DNA of 64,000 nucleotides from Actinocrispum wychmicini (GTDB lineage: Bacteria > Actinomycetota > Actinomycetes > Mycobacteriales > Pseudonocardiaceae): contig NZ_SLWS01000009.1 of NCBI RefSeq assembly GCF_004345645.1, positions 372,001-436,000 of the forward strand, given 5' to 3'. The notes below the pieces were generated by a model. That model was not told where the DNA came from and did no database searches. It saw nothing but the letters and a program-made list of their open reading frames with translations. Within the stretch, counting starts at the first letter, position 1, and every line of letters starts with the position of its first letter. The position numbers were made by a program, and so were the translations under genes. Below are positions 8,195-16,098 of this stretch, one piece after another.

Positions 8195-9594
8195 CGACCG
8201 AATGGCGACTGGTGCCGTCACCGTCCACCGATACCGACGCGGTGGTGCTGCCGGCGTTCGCGGACGCACTCCCGCCTGGACTCCCTGCCGGGCCTGGCTT
8301 CGGCGGCGGCGTGGGCGAGGTCCTGCACCTGCCCGGCGAGCCACCTCAGGTACTGCTTGGGCTTGGCCGTGAGCAGGATCTTGACAGCGAGGCTGTCCGG
8401 CGTGCCGCGGCTTGCCTGGCCAGAGAGATTCGGCGTTACCGCACGTGCACAGTCGACCTGTCGTTGCCGCCTTTGTTGCTGCGCGTCTTCGTGGAGGGCT
8501 TCGCCCTGGGCGGGTATCGGTTCACCCGTTACAAGTCCACCACTCCCCCGGTGGGGCCCGACCGGATCGACGTGGTCGCGTCCGTCGACCATCAGTCCTC
8601 AGTGGACAGTGGACGGCTGCTGGCGGACAGCGTGCTGTTGGCGCGTGACCTGGTCAACGAGCCCGGTGACGCGCTCACCCCGGCTGTCTTCGCCGACCGG
8701 GCCGGCGCGATCGGCCTGAAGTGCGAGGTCTGGGACGCCGATCGGATCGCCGGGGAACGGCTGGGCGGCCTGCTCGGCGTCAGCCGCGGCTCGCCCCGGC
8801 CACCCCGGCTGGTCCGGCTGGTGTACGAACCCGACCAGCCGGTGGCGCACATCGCGTTGGTGGGCAAGGGAGTCACGTTCGACGCGGGTGGCCTGTCGCT
8901 CAAACCGACCCCGCAGATGCTGGACATGAAGGCCGACATGGCCGGCGCCGCCGTCGTGCTCGGCGCCATGTCCGTGCTCGCCCCGCTCGGGTGCCGGGTC
9001 CGGGTGGACGGCTGGCTACCGTTGACCGAGAACATGCTCAACGCCGACCCGATCCGGATCGGTGACGTGCTGCGGATCCGGGACGGCACCACGGTCGAGA
9101 TCCGCAACGCCGACGCCGAAGGCCGCCTGATCATGGCGGACGCGCTCGTCCTGGCCGGGGAGACCGCGCCGGACGCGATCGTCGACGTGGCCACCCTCAC
9201 CGACGCGGCGGCGATCGCGTTGGGCCGCAAGTTCGCCGCCGTGATGGGCAACGACGAAGCCTGGGTGGGCCAGGTGTGCGCCGCGGCCGAGCGGGCCGGC
9301 GAACCGGTGTGGCCCTTGCCGTTGCCCGACATCTACCGGCCCCAACTCGACTCCGCGGTGGCCGACCTCGTCAACTACACAAGCGGAAACCGGCACGGCA
9401 CAGCGTTGCTCGCCGGCCTGTTCCTCCGTGAGTTCGTGCCACCCGGCATCCCATGGGCGCACATGGACATCCAGGCCACCGCGATCTGCGACGCCGACGA
9501 CGGCGAATGGGTCGCCGGCGGCACCGGGTTCGGCGTCCGCACCCTGGTCGAGCTCCTGGTCAACGGTCAAGCAGGGTCCGGCCCAGTGGCGTGA
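8191..9594 (+). CDS. M17 family leucyl aminopeptidase (PepA-like), peptide cluster
   Basis: A 467-aa cytosolic metallo-aminopeptidase. The C-terminal catalytic domain has the two metal-binding and active-site blocks of family M17: VGKGVTFDAGGLSLK (Lys226, Asp231, Lys238) with Asp249 in KADMAG, and the signature NADAEGRL near 306-313 (Asp308, Glu310, Arg312), so it should be active. The N-terminal domain is more divergent. The ATG at 8191 overlaps the TPR gene stop, so it is translationally coupled to the cluster; an upstream in-frame GTG at 8158 is rejected. The M17 enzyme BotP of bottromycin biosynthesis shows that this family can trim RiPP precursors, which supports a maturation role here. 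A general peptidase role cannot be excluded. Confidence 0.85.
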   Translation: MTTEWRLVPSPSTDTDAVVLPAFADALPPGLPAGPGFGGGVGEVLHLPGEPPQVLLGLGREQDLDSEAVRRAAACLAREIRRYRTCTVDLSLPPLLLRVFVEGFALGGYRFTRYKSTTPPVGPDRIDVVASVDHQSSVDSGRLLADSVLLARDLVNEPGDALTPAVFADRAGAIGLKCEVWDADRIAGERLGGLLGVSRGSPRPPRLVRLVYEPDQPVAHIALVGKGVTFDAGGLSLKPTPQMLDMKADMAGAAVVLGAMSVLAPLGCRVRVDGWLPLTENMLNADPIRIGDVLRIRDGTTVEIRNADAEGRLIMADALVLAGETAPDAIVDVATLTDAAAIALGRKFAAVMGNDEAWVGQVCAAAERAGEPVWPLPLPDIYRPQLDSAVADLVNYTSGNRHGTALLAGLFLREFVPPGIPWAHMDIQATAICDADDGEWVAGGTGFGVRTLVELLVNGQAGSGPVA

Positions 9595-9667
9595 GCGCGT
9601 GCCGGCCCACTACGCCTACAGCTACGGCCAGCCGCAACCCCTACCCGCGATTCCAACCCGGTGCTCA

Positions 9668-9973
9668 CTACTTGCGCAGATTGTCATCGAGCCAGTCGTA
9701 GATGCGGCTCATCGCAAGCCGTTGTGCCCCGCTGTGACAGTGCGCGCCGGCACCTTCCGCACTGGTGAAGCGCAGGAAGGTCTTGGGAGCGGTCAGTCGG
9801 TCCGGCGGCATCCCTGTGGGCCGCCTCGGTCGCGACCCGCTCGGCGGCGGCCAGCCAGGCATCGTGCCAACTGTGGTAGTCGCCGGGTGTGATCCGCCGT
9901 AGGTGGCGTGGCCGAGCACGCGCAATGTTTCGAACCAGAACTGCTGGTTGTCGTCGAACAGCAGGGCGCGCAT
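9668..9973 (-). pseudogene. decayed alpha/beta hydrolase gene
   Basis: The start is intact: ATG at 9973 with GGAGG just upstream, reading MRALLFDDNQQFWFETLRVL, as in a family of about 350-400-aa alpha/beta hydrolases. After about 27 codons the matching sequence moves to another frame (ITPGDYHSWHDAWLAAAERV). It then returns to the first frame for the family C-terminus (FTSAEGAGAHC, later IYDWLDDNLRK). The nucleophile region is missing entirely, so a large internal deletion and at least two frame changes have destroyed the gene. It lies downstream of the NmrA/NTF2 pair and was probably the last gene of that operon. Confidence 0.65.
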
Positions 9974-9999
9974 GAATCCTCCCTTGGATAGGGGTGTCC

Positions 10000-10845
10000 T
10001 CAGGCGGCGAAGGCGTCTCGGTGGGCCGAGACGAACTCGCGGAACGATCGGGAGGGCCGTCCGGTGACGTCCTGCACGGTCGGGGCGACGCGGTCCTCCG
10101 CGCCGTGCCGGATGTCCTCATCAAGGCCGGCCAACAGGGCGGCGTATTCCGGCGACAGACCGGTGGCGACCAACCGGGTGGTCATCTCGGCGGTGCTGAC
10201 GGCGCGGTGCCGGACGACCCGACCGGTGGTGTCGGCAATGATCGCGGCGGCGTCGGCGTAGCTGAGGGCTTCGGGACCGGTGATCAGGTGATCGGTGTTG
10301 TGCGGCACGGGATCCAGCAGAGCCTTGGCTGCTACCGCGGCGATGTCGGCCGCGTCGACGAACCCGACCCGGCCCGGCCCGGTCGCGGTGATGATCTCCC
10401 CGCGTTCCCGGATACCCGCCGCGAGTTGGCCGACGAAATTCTGCATGAACCAGGACGGCCGCAGCACACCCCACTCGGGCATCGCCGCTCGGACAAGAGG
10501 GGGCAGGGCGCCCAACCCGGACGTGCCATCAGGTACCGCGGAGGAACTGAGCAGAACCACTCGCCGGACTCCAGCCCGCCTCGCTTCTGCGAGAAACCCC
10601 TCGACCAGTCGCCCGGGCTCGGCTACGCCGAGCGGCGCGAGTACATAGACCCGGTCCACGCCGGCCACCGCGGGGCCGTGCGTGGCCGGCTCGCTCCAGT
10701 CGAACCCGACGTGTTCCGGGTGTCCGTGGGTGGGTTTCCTGGTGCCGATGCGCACCGTGGCTGCCTGCTCACGCAACAGGGCGGCGATCCGGCTGCCGGT
10801 GGTGCCGGTCCCGCCGATGACCAACACGGTCACCTGCGTGCTCAT
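10000..10845 (-). CDS. NmrA-like NAD(P)-binding oxidoreductase
   Basis: A 281-aa atypical short-chain dehydrogenase of the NmrA/azoreductase-like group, cytoplasmic. A glycine-rich nucleotide-binding loop, GGTGTTG, lies at residues 11-17. The central LLSSSAVPDG and the VLRPSWFMQNFVGQ segments are typical of this family. It probably binds NADP(H) and acts as a reductase or redox sensor. The ATG at 10845 overlaps the stop of the NTF2-like gene (ATGA), so the pair is coupled. An in-frame upstream extension to 10929 lies inside that gene and is rejected. The operon is divergent from a TetR regulator that probably represses it. The substrate is unknown. Confidence 0.85.
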   Translation of the reverse strand: MSTQVTVLVIGGTGTTGSRIAALLREQAATVRIGTRKPTHGHPEHVGFDWSEPATHGPAVAGVDRVYVLAPLGVAEPGRLVEGFLAEARRAGVRRVVLLSSSAVPDGTSGLGALPPLVRAAMPEWGVLRPSWFMQNFVGQLAAGIRERGEIITATGPGRVGFVDAADIAAVAAKALLDPVPHNTDHLITGPEALSYADAAAIIADTTGRVVRHRAVSTAEMTTRLVATGLSPEYAALLAGLDEDIRHGAEDRVAPTVQDVTGRPSRSFREFVSAHRDAFAA

Positions 10846-11300
10846 CCGGTTGACTCCCCACCACCGGTGAAGGCGGCCGTGAATTCGTCCAGCCCGCCAA
10901 GGATCTCGGCGCCGGCCAGCGGACTCCAATAGTCACGGTAGGACACGATCTCACCGTCCCTTGCGGTGATGACGGCGACGTAGCGCATCCGATACAGCCG
11001 GCCGGTGGCCACCACCCTGCCCGCCGCCTCGAACTCGGCCACGACGACATCGGGGTCGGTCGCCTGGTGGACGGTTTGCTCGGTGATCTCTTGCACGTCC
11101 AACAGGTCGGGATAGCCCCGCAGGTAGTCCTCGACTGCCGCACGACCCTCCAGCCGTGCCGGATAGTTCGCCGTGGCGAACGGGAACTCCATCACACCGT
11201 CGACAGCCCACAACCCGGCGTAGCCGATCATGTCCTTGGCCAGCAGCAATCGCAGCGACTCGGCAAATAGGCCGCGGACGGTACGAGATGGTTCGGTCAC
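10842..11300 (-). CDS. SnoaL/NTF2-like protein
   Basis: A 152-aa alpha+beta-barrel protein of the SnoaL/NTF2-like superfamily, about the usual length for the single-domain form. A helical N-terminus is followed by the conserved GLWAVDGVMEFPFA stretch, then EGRAAVEDYL, and by VSYRDYWSPL near the C-terminus. Such proteins act as small isomerases or cyclases, or as stress proteins; no specific reaction can be assigned. The GTG at 11300, preceded by AAGGGGAGT, fits better than the upstream TTG at 11321. It is the first gene of the operon that continues into the NmrA gene. The promoter lies in the TetR operator region (TATAGT on the minus strand at 11354-11359). Confidence 0.75.
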   Translation of the reverse strand: MTEPSRTVRGLFAESLRLLLAKDMIGYAGLWAVDGVMEFPFATANYPARLEGRAAVEDYLRGYPDLLDVQEITEQTVHQATDPDVVVAEFEAAGRVVATGRLYRMRYVAVITARDGEIVSYRDYWSPLAGAEILGGLDEFTAAFTGGGESTG

Positions 11301-11326
11301 GGGGTGACTCCCCTTCCACAATGCGC

Positions 11327-11382
11327 GGACGGTACGGACCCGTCCCGACCGCTACTATAGGCACGACGGGTCGGTACCGTCC
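11327..11382. promoter_or_regulatory. paired operator for the divergent TetR / NTF2-NmrA promoters
   Basis: Two inverted copies of an 18-base element: GGACGGTACGGACCCGTC (11327-11344) and GACGGGTCGGTACCGTCC (11365-11382); the reverse complement of one matches the other at 17 of 18 positions. Each holds a near-palindromic core (CGGTACCG or CGGTACGG). The minus-strand -10 TATAGT lies between them. The plus-strand TAGACT (11388-11393), seven bases before the TetR ATG, follows directly. Binding would repress both promoters, as expected for an autoregulated TetR factor. Confidence 0.65.
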
Positions 11383-11400
11383 ACACGTAGACTCCGCGGT

Positions 11401-12015
11401 ATGACCGACCGCCCCCGGCGCGCCCCTACCGGCGCCGCCGTCCTGCAACCACACATCACCTCAGCCATCACCGAAGCCGTGTTGGACGAACTCGCCGCAC
11501 AGGGCTACGGCCGGCTGTCCATGGAGGCGGTGGCCAAACGCGCCGACGTGAGCAAGAGCGCGCTGTACCGCCGCTGGCCATCCAAACAGGACATGGTGAT
11601 CGCGGTACTCTCGGAATTCAGTGTGCCGCTAGCCGAGATTCCCGACACGGGATCACTACGCGGAGACCTGCTGGAGACCCTGCGCGCGGTCCACGACTGG
11701 CTGACTCATCCTCGCTTCGCCACCATCCTGCCCGACCTCACCGCCGAAGCCGCACGCAACCCAACACTGGCCGCCGCAATCGCGGCCACCATCGGCGAAC
11801 CACGGCGGGCACTCGGCGCGGCCACCCTCCGCCGCGCGATCAACCGGGGCGAACTACCCACCAACCTCAACCTCGAACTCGCCCTCGACCTGACCGCCGC
11901 CCCCATCTACTGGCGGCTGACCGTCCGCCAGGCCCCGATCGAACCCACCTACCTCGACCAACTCGTCGACCACATCCTGCGCGCACTCGGCGCCCACACC
12001 GCACCCCCTTCGTGA
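11401..12015 (+). CDS. TetR family transcriptional regulator
   Basis: A 204-aa DNA-binding repressor. The helix-turn-helix covers roughly residues 30-60 (AVAKRADVSKSALYRRWPSKQDM), the classical TetR pattern, followed by a C-terminal ligand domain of the TetR_C group. The ATG at 11401 has no ribosome site but follows TAGACT by seven bases, so the mRNA may be leaderless. It is divergent from the NTF2/NmrA operon and flanked by a duplicated operator, which predicts autoregulation and control of that operon. The inducer is unknown. Confidence 0.88.
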   Translation: MTDRPRRAPTGAAVLQPHITSAITEAVLDELAAQGYGRLSMEAVAKRADVSKSALYRRWPSKQDMVIAVLSEFSVPLAEIPDTGSLRGDLLETLRAVHDWLTHPRFATILPDLTAEAARNPTLAAAIAATIGEPRRALGAATLRRAINRGELPTNLNLELALDLTAAPIYWRLTVRQAPIEPTYLDQLVDHILRALGAHTAPPS

Positions 12016-12161
12016 ACCACGATTGTGAATGGGAGTGCCGGGTGGTCGGGAGTCCGGTGGTGGAGCACGGATGTCGGCCACGGCCGCACTGTCGTTGAGC
12101 AGGTGCTCGGAGGGTGAAACCGCGTGGTCGGTTGGTCGGGTTATTTGCTTGACTGTGGCTC

Positions 12162-12965
12162 ATGGACTGGGTGCGGGAGTTCTACTCGAGGACTGGCTCG
12201 TGGTGGGCGAAGGCAGATGCGCGGGTCACTGATCGGGACCATCGCAGGGTGCGTCTCCTGCATGACCACGGTGGCGACGTGGGGCGGGTGCTAGAACTCG
12301 GGTCGGGCTATGGGGCGACGGCCGCCGCCGCCGCGCGGGCGGGTTATTCGGTGACGGCGGTCGAGGTCAGCAATCGCGCGGACGTCACCAGCGGGTTGGC
12401 CAAGGATGTGGCTCCGGGGTCGCTGACCGTACACAAGGCGGACTTCTACGAACTGGACCTGGAGGATCGGTTCGACATCGTCTGCTACTGGAACGGCTTC
12501 GGCGTCGGATCCGACGCCGAGCAGCGTCGACTGCTGGTGCGGATCGCGGCCGAATGGCTTCGGCCGGGCGGGGTCGCCCTGATCGACGTGTTCAACCCGT
12601 TCGTCTGGTCCCGATGGGACGGTGACGAGGAGCACCTGGCCCCGGACGCCGCCGCCGGCTACGACCACGAACTGCGAGAGCGGACGAGTTTCGACCCGGT
12701 GATGTGCACCGCGATCGACACTTGGTGGGAGACCACGAGCCCCGACCGACAGATCAGCCAGGTCCTACGGTGTTACACACCCGCCGACCTGGCCCTACTG
12801 CTGACCGGCACCGGTCTGACACTGACCAAGATCGTCGTCGGAGACCGAGTGCTATCGCCGTCGCCGCACCCAGGCATGGGCGAACTTCTGCGGGAGCAGC
12901 ACGAATATCTCGCAATCCTCCACCACGAACCCGACCAAAGCCAGGCGGTGTGTCCAACCGGGTGA
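12162..12965 (+). CDS. class I SAM-dependent methyltransferase
   Basis: A 267-aa methyltransferase, cytoplasmic. Motif I is VLELGSGYGA near residues 43-52, with the acidic residue after strand 2 at Glu68 (VEVSN). KADFYELDL and the FDIVCYWNGFG segment match motifs II/III of small-molecule methyltransferases. The N-terminal DWVREFYSRTGSWW is common in this actinobacterial group. It stands alone between the TetR gene (same strand, 146 bases upstream) and the convergent binding-protein gene, whose stop begins at the next base. The 12016-12161 gap shows no clear terminator. The methyl acceptor is unknown. Confidence 0.85.
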   Translation: MDWVREFYSRTGSWWAKADARVTDRDHRRVRLLHDHGGDVGRVLELGSGYGATAAAAARAGYSVTAVEVSNRADVTSGLAKDVAPGSLTVHKADFYELDLEDRFDIVCYWNGFGVGSDAEQRRLLVRIAAEWLRPGGVALIDVFNPFVWSRWDGDEEHLAPDAAAGYDHELRERTSFDPVMCTAIDTWWETTSPDRQISQVLRCYTPADLALLLTGTGLTLTKIVVGDRVLSPSPHPGMGELLREQHEYLAILHHEPDQSQAVCPTG

Positions 12966-14282
12966 TCACTTGAAGAGGGCATTGACGTCGCCGTTGACCT
13001 TCGTCATCGCGTCTTTGGCGGTGGACTGGCCCAGCCAGACGGTGTCCATCGCGCTCTGCACCAGTTCGCTGATCCGTTCCGCGTTGTCGGTCAACGGCAG
13101 CTGGAACGTGCCGGCCGGTGCGTTCGCCTCGTCAAGGAACACCTGCACATCACGGCCGGCGGCTTTGTGCGCGGCTAGGGCACGGTCCGAACTGGACTTG
13201 ATGGCCGGCAGGACCACGGCGCTGTCGGCGACCAGGTCCTGGCATTCCGCCGAACCGGTGAACTGGACCCATTTCCACGCTTCCTCCGGGTGTTTCGTGC
13301 CGGCATAGATGGCGTCGGAGACCGAGTTGATCGCGGAACGGCGGCCGACCGGGCCTTTCGGCAACGGCGCGAAGGCGAACTTCTGCTTCTGGTCGTCCAG
13401 GTACGTGGTGGCCATCCAGCTGCCGGTGATGCCGATCGCGGCGCGGCCGGACTCAAGAAGCGCCTGGCTGCCGAGCCGGCCGGTCTTGTCGTACGGCGGG
13501 CTGATCCCCTTGCCGGCCAGCCCGGCGAACCAGCCGATCGTCTCGACGAACCGCGGATCGTCGTAGTTGTAGTGGGTGCCGAACGGGTTCCGGTCGGTGA
13601 ACGTGAACCCGTTGCTCACCGCGAAGTTCCCCCACGACGTCTGGCCGTTCGCGCCGGACGCGAGATCGGGGATGAAGCCGAACGTCTTGACGTTGTTCTT
13701 GTCGAACCCGGGCTGGTCGGCCCGGCGGCCGGCGGTGTCCACGGTCAGCTTCGCCAGCGCCCGCTCGAAGTCCCCACCGTCACGCGGGTTCCAGCTGAGG
13801 TCCGACAGGTCGACGCCGGCCTGCTTGACCAGTTCGGTGTTGTAGACAACAGCGATGGTGTCCCAGTCGAGCGGCAGGCCGTACCGTTTGCCGTCGCGCA
13901 CCCACAGGTCGGCCAAGCCCGGCTGGTAGCGCGCCAGGTCCACGTGGTCGCGCTGGACCATCGGCGTGATGTCCCGGATCTGGTTGTTCTTCTGGTACGT
14001 CGGGTAGTAGGCGACCGAGTCGCGGAACACGTCCGGCGCCTCGCCGGAGACCACCTGGGTGGTGAGGTTCTGCCAGTAGTCGGTCCACCCGGTCTGGGTG
14101 ATCTTGACAGTGATCGACGGGTTCTTGGCGTGGAACGCGTCCGCGCACTTCTGGTACGGCGGAACCTGGTTCGCGACCCACATCGCGTAGTTGAGGGTGA
14201 CGGCCGCGCCACTTTCCTCGGTAGCGCAACCGGCGGTGACCACGATCGCGAGCGCCACGCCGGCCAATCTGGACCTGATCAT
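12966..14282 (-). CDS. ABC sugar transporter substrate-binding lipoprotein
   Basis: A 438-aa extracellular family-1 solute-binding protein. The signal peptide ends in VVTAGC with lipidated Cys19, so it should be anchored to the outer face of the membrane. The mature sequence shows the expected pattern: an N-terminal ITQTGWTDYW segment, YGLPLDWDTIAVVYN in the hinge region, and GRAAIGITGSWM, typical of sugar-binding members. It is the last gene of the GH4 operon. Its ATG at 14282 overlaps the stop of the permease gene by four bases. Ligand specificity is not determined, but the GH4 and amidohydrolase neighbours suggest a glycoside or oligosaccharide. Confidence 0.88.
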   Translation of the reverse strand: MIRSRLAGVALAIVVTAGCATEESGAAVTLNYAMWVANQVPPYQKCADAFHAKNPSITVKITQTGWTDYWQNLTTQVVSGEAPDVFRDSVAYYPTYQKNNQIRDITPMVQRDHVDLARYQPGLADLWVRDGKRYGLPLDWDTIAVVYNTELVKQAGVDLSDLSWNPRDGGDFERALAKLTVDTAGRRADQPGFDKNNVKTFGFIPDLASGANGQTSWGNFAVSNGFTFTDRNPFGTHYNYDDPRFVETIGWFAGLAGKGISPPYDKTGRLGSQALLESGRAAIGITGSWMATTYLDDQKQKFAFAPLPKGPVGRRSAINSVSDAIYAGTKHPEEAWKWVQFTGSAECQDLVADSAVVLPAIKSSSDRALAAHKAAGRDVQVFLDEANAPAGTFQLPLTDNAERISELVQSAMDTVWLGQSTAKDAMTKVNGDVNALFK

Positions 14283-15169
14283 GTGCTGGCTCCCTTCCGG
14301 GGTGTCACTCCGGTGAAATCGAGGGCGGCGACCAGCCGCCTGCCGAACAGGAGCAGCAGGATCAGCACCGGGACCACAGTGAGCGTGGACGCCGCCATCA
14401 GGCCGGTCCAGTCCGGGTGCGCAGTCGGTTGCTGCTGCAGGAAAATGCCGAGCGCCGCGGTGAGCACGCGCGTGTCGTCCTTGGGGCCGACGAGCAACGG
14501 CCACAAGTAGTCCTTCCACGTCCAGACCGCTGTGGTGAGGCCGATGGTGAGCAGCGGGCCGACGTTCATCGGCAGCACGACCCGCCAGAACACCATCCAC
14601 GTGCCGGCCCCGTCGATCCGCGCCGCCTCCTCCACCTCCCTTGGCGTGGACAGGAAGAACTGCCGCAGGAAGAAGACCGCGAACGGGGTCATCAGCATGG
14701 TCGGCGCGACCAGCCCGGCGAACGTGTTCAGCAGGCCGAGGCTCTTGACCATGGTGAAGTTCGGCAGCAAGGTCAGAATCGGCGGGACCATCAGCGATCC
14801 GACGAAGACCGAGAACACCAGCTCGCGGCCGCGGAACCGCAGCCTGGCCAACGCGTAGCCGGCCATCGCGCAGCACAGCGTCTGCCCGACCACGATCAGC
14901 GCCGTGAAGATGACCGAGTTCCGCAGGTACACCAGGAAATTCACCTTCGCCCCGGAGCCGCCGGCCGCCTGCGCCGAGGACAGGTCGGTCAGGCCGAGCA
15001 CCCTGGCGAAGTTGCTCAGGGTCAATCCGGGCGGCACCAGTGAGCCGTTGCTCGCGTAGACCGTGTCGTTGTCGGTCAGCGACGTCCGTACCATCCAGTA
15101 GAACGGGAAGACCGTGAGCAGGACCGCCAGCCACAACAGTGCCCACGCGAGAATCCGGCCCGCACGCAT
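14279..15169 (-). CDS. ABC sugar transporter permease, MalG type
   Basis: A 296-aa inner-membrane permease with six predicted transmembrane helices. The EAA loop that contacts the ATPase reads EEAARIDGAGTWMVFWRVVLPM near residues 190-210, as in the carbohydrate-uptake-1 family. A long periplasmic loop between TM1 and TM2 includes the VPPGLTLSNFARVL segment of MalG-type subunits. It is in an operon with the MalF-type permease (8 bases between genes) and the binding-protein gene (4-base overlap). No ATPase gene is present, as is common in actinobacteria that share an MsiK-type ATPase; this is inference. Confidence 0.9.
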   Translation of the reverse strand: MRAGRILAWALLWLAVLLTVFPFYWMVRTSLTDNDTVYASNGSLVPPGLTLSNFARVLGLTDLSSAQAAGGSGAKVNFLVYLRNSVIFTALIVVGQTLCCAMAGYALARLRFRGRELVFSVFVGSLMVPPILTLLPNFTMVKSLGLLNTFAGLVAPTMLMTPFAVFFLRQFFLSTPREVEEAARIDGAGTWMVFWRVVLPMNVGPLLTIGLTTAVWTWKDYLWPLLVGPKDDTRVLTAALGIFLQQQPTAHPDWTGLMAASTLTVVPVLILLLLFGRRLVAALDFTGVTPRKGAST

Positions 15170-15177
15170 ACATCTCC

Positions 15178-16098
15178 CTAGGAAAGGTCCGATGAGGACG
15201 CTCGCAAGAGTCGCATTTGGACATATGTGAACACGCTGAGAACGGCGATCAGCGTGATGGCGATCGCGGTCGCGTATCCCATCCGGAACTGCCGGAACGC
15301 CAGTTCGTAGATGTAGTAGTAGACCACCCTGGTGGCGTGCACCGGCCCGCCGGAGGTGGTGACCGCGACGGTGTCGAAGATCTGGAACGACCCGATCAGC
15401 GAGACGACCAGCACCAGCGCGAGAACCGGCCGCAGCAGCGGCAGCGTGATCCGGAAGAACGTGCGGATCTCACCGGACCCGTCCAGCGCCGCCGCCTCGT
15501 AGACGTCCTGGGGGATCTGCAGCATCCCGGCGTAGTACAGCAAGGCGGTGTACCCGGTGAACGCCCACGTGTTGACCAAGACGATCGTCGGCATCGCCTC
15601 GCCGGGCGCGCTGAAGAAGCCGTGCGTGGACAGGCCGAGCGACTGCAGCACGCTGTTGACGAAACCGATGTTCCCGTCCAGCAGCCACAACCACAGCAGC
15701 GCCGTGGTGACGTTGGGAACCAGCCAGGGCAGCAGCAACGTCACCCGCAGCGCCACTGAACGAGTAAGCCTGTGCATGAGCGCGGCCAGCCCAAGGGCTA
15801 ACACGGTCTGCACGGCCAACGAAAGCGCCACGTAGTAGCCGGTGACTTTCAGTGCGTTCCAGAACAGCGGGTCGTGTGCGAGTTCCCGGTAGTTGTCCAG
15901 ACCGATGCCGGACGGCGGGCTGAGCATGGTCCAGTCGGTGGTGGAGATCCACAGCCCGCGGACGGTCGGATAGACATAGAAGACCAGGAAACCGGCGACC
16001 GCCGGAAGCAGGAACCAGAAGGCGGCTCGACCATCCCGTCGTCGCCCGCCGGACGCGACCGTCGGCTTGACCGTCTCGCGGGGTAAGGCGACGGTCAT
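15178..16098 (-). CDS. ABC sugar transporter permease, MalF type
   Basis: A 306-aa inner-membrane permease with six predicted helices and a short cytoplasmic N-terminus rich in Arg. The EAA loop reads YEAAALDGSGEIRTFFRITLPL, the standard MalF/UgpA-type coupling motif. The ATG at 16098 overlaps the stop of the amidohydrolase gene (ATGA). A much longer upstream frame into that gene is rejected. It pairs with the MalG-type permease to form the membrane channel. Confidence 0.9.
   Translation of the reverse strand: MTVALPRETVKPTVASGGRRRDGRAAFWFLLPAVAGFLVFYVYPTVRGLWISTTDWTMLSPPSGIGLDNYRELAHDPLFWNALKVTGYYVALSLAVQTVLALGLAALMHRLTRSVALRVTLLLPWLVPNVTTALLWLWLLDGNIGFVNSVLQSLGLSTHGFFSAPGEAMPTIVLVNTWAFTGYTALLYYAGMLQIPQDVYEAAALDGSGEIRTFFRITLPLLRPVLALVLVVSLIGSFQIFDTVAVTTSGGPVHATRVVYYYIYELAFRQFRMGYATAIAITLIAVLSVFTYVQMRLLRASSSDLS

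Noticed and set aside
9595-9667. A second short precursor-like gene after the aminopeptidase
   Set aside because: No short frame with a ribosome site or a Cys/Trp-rich tail was found there.
12966-15224. Minus-strand extension of the binding-protein frame through the MalG-type gene
   Set aside because: The extra N-terminal part is a shadow of the permease. The lipoprotein signal peptide starts at 14282.
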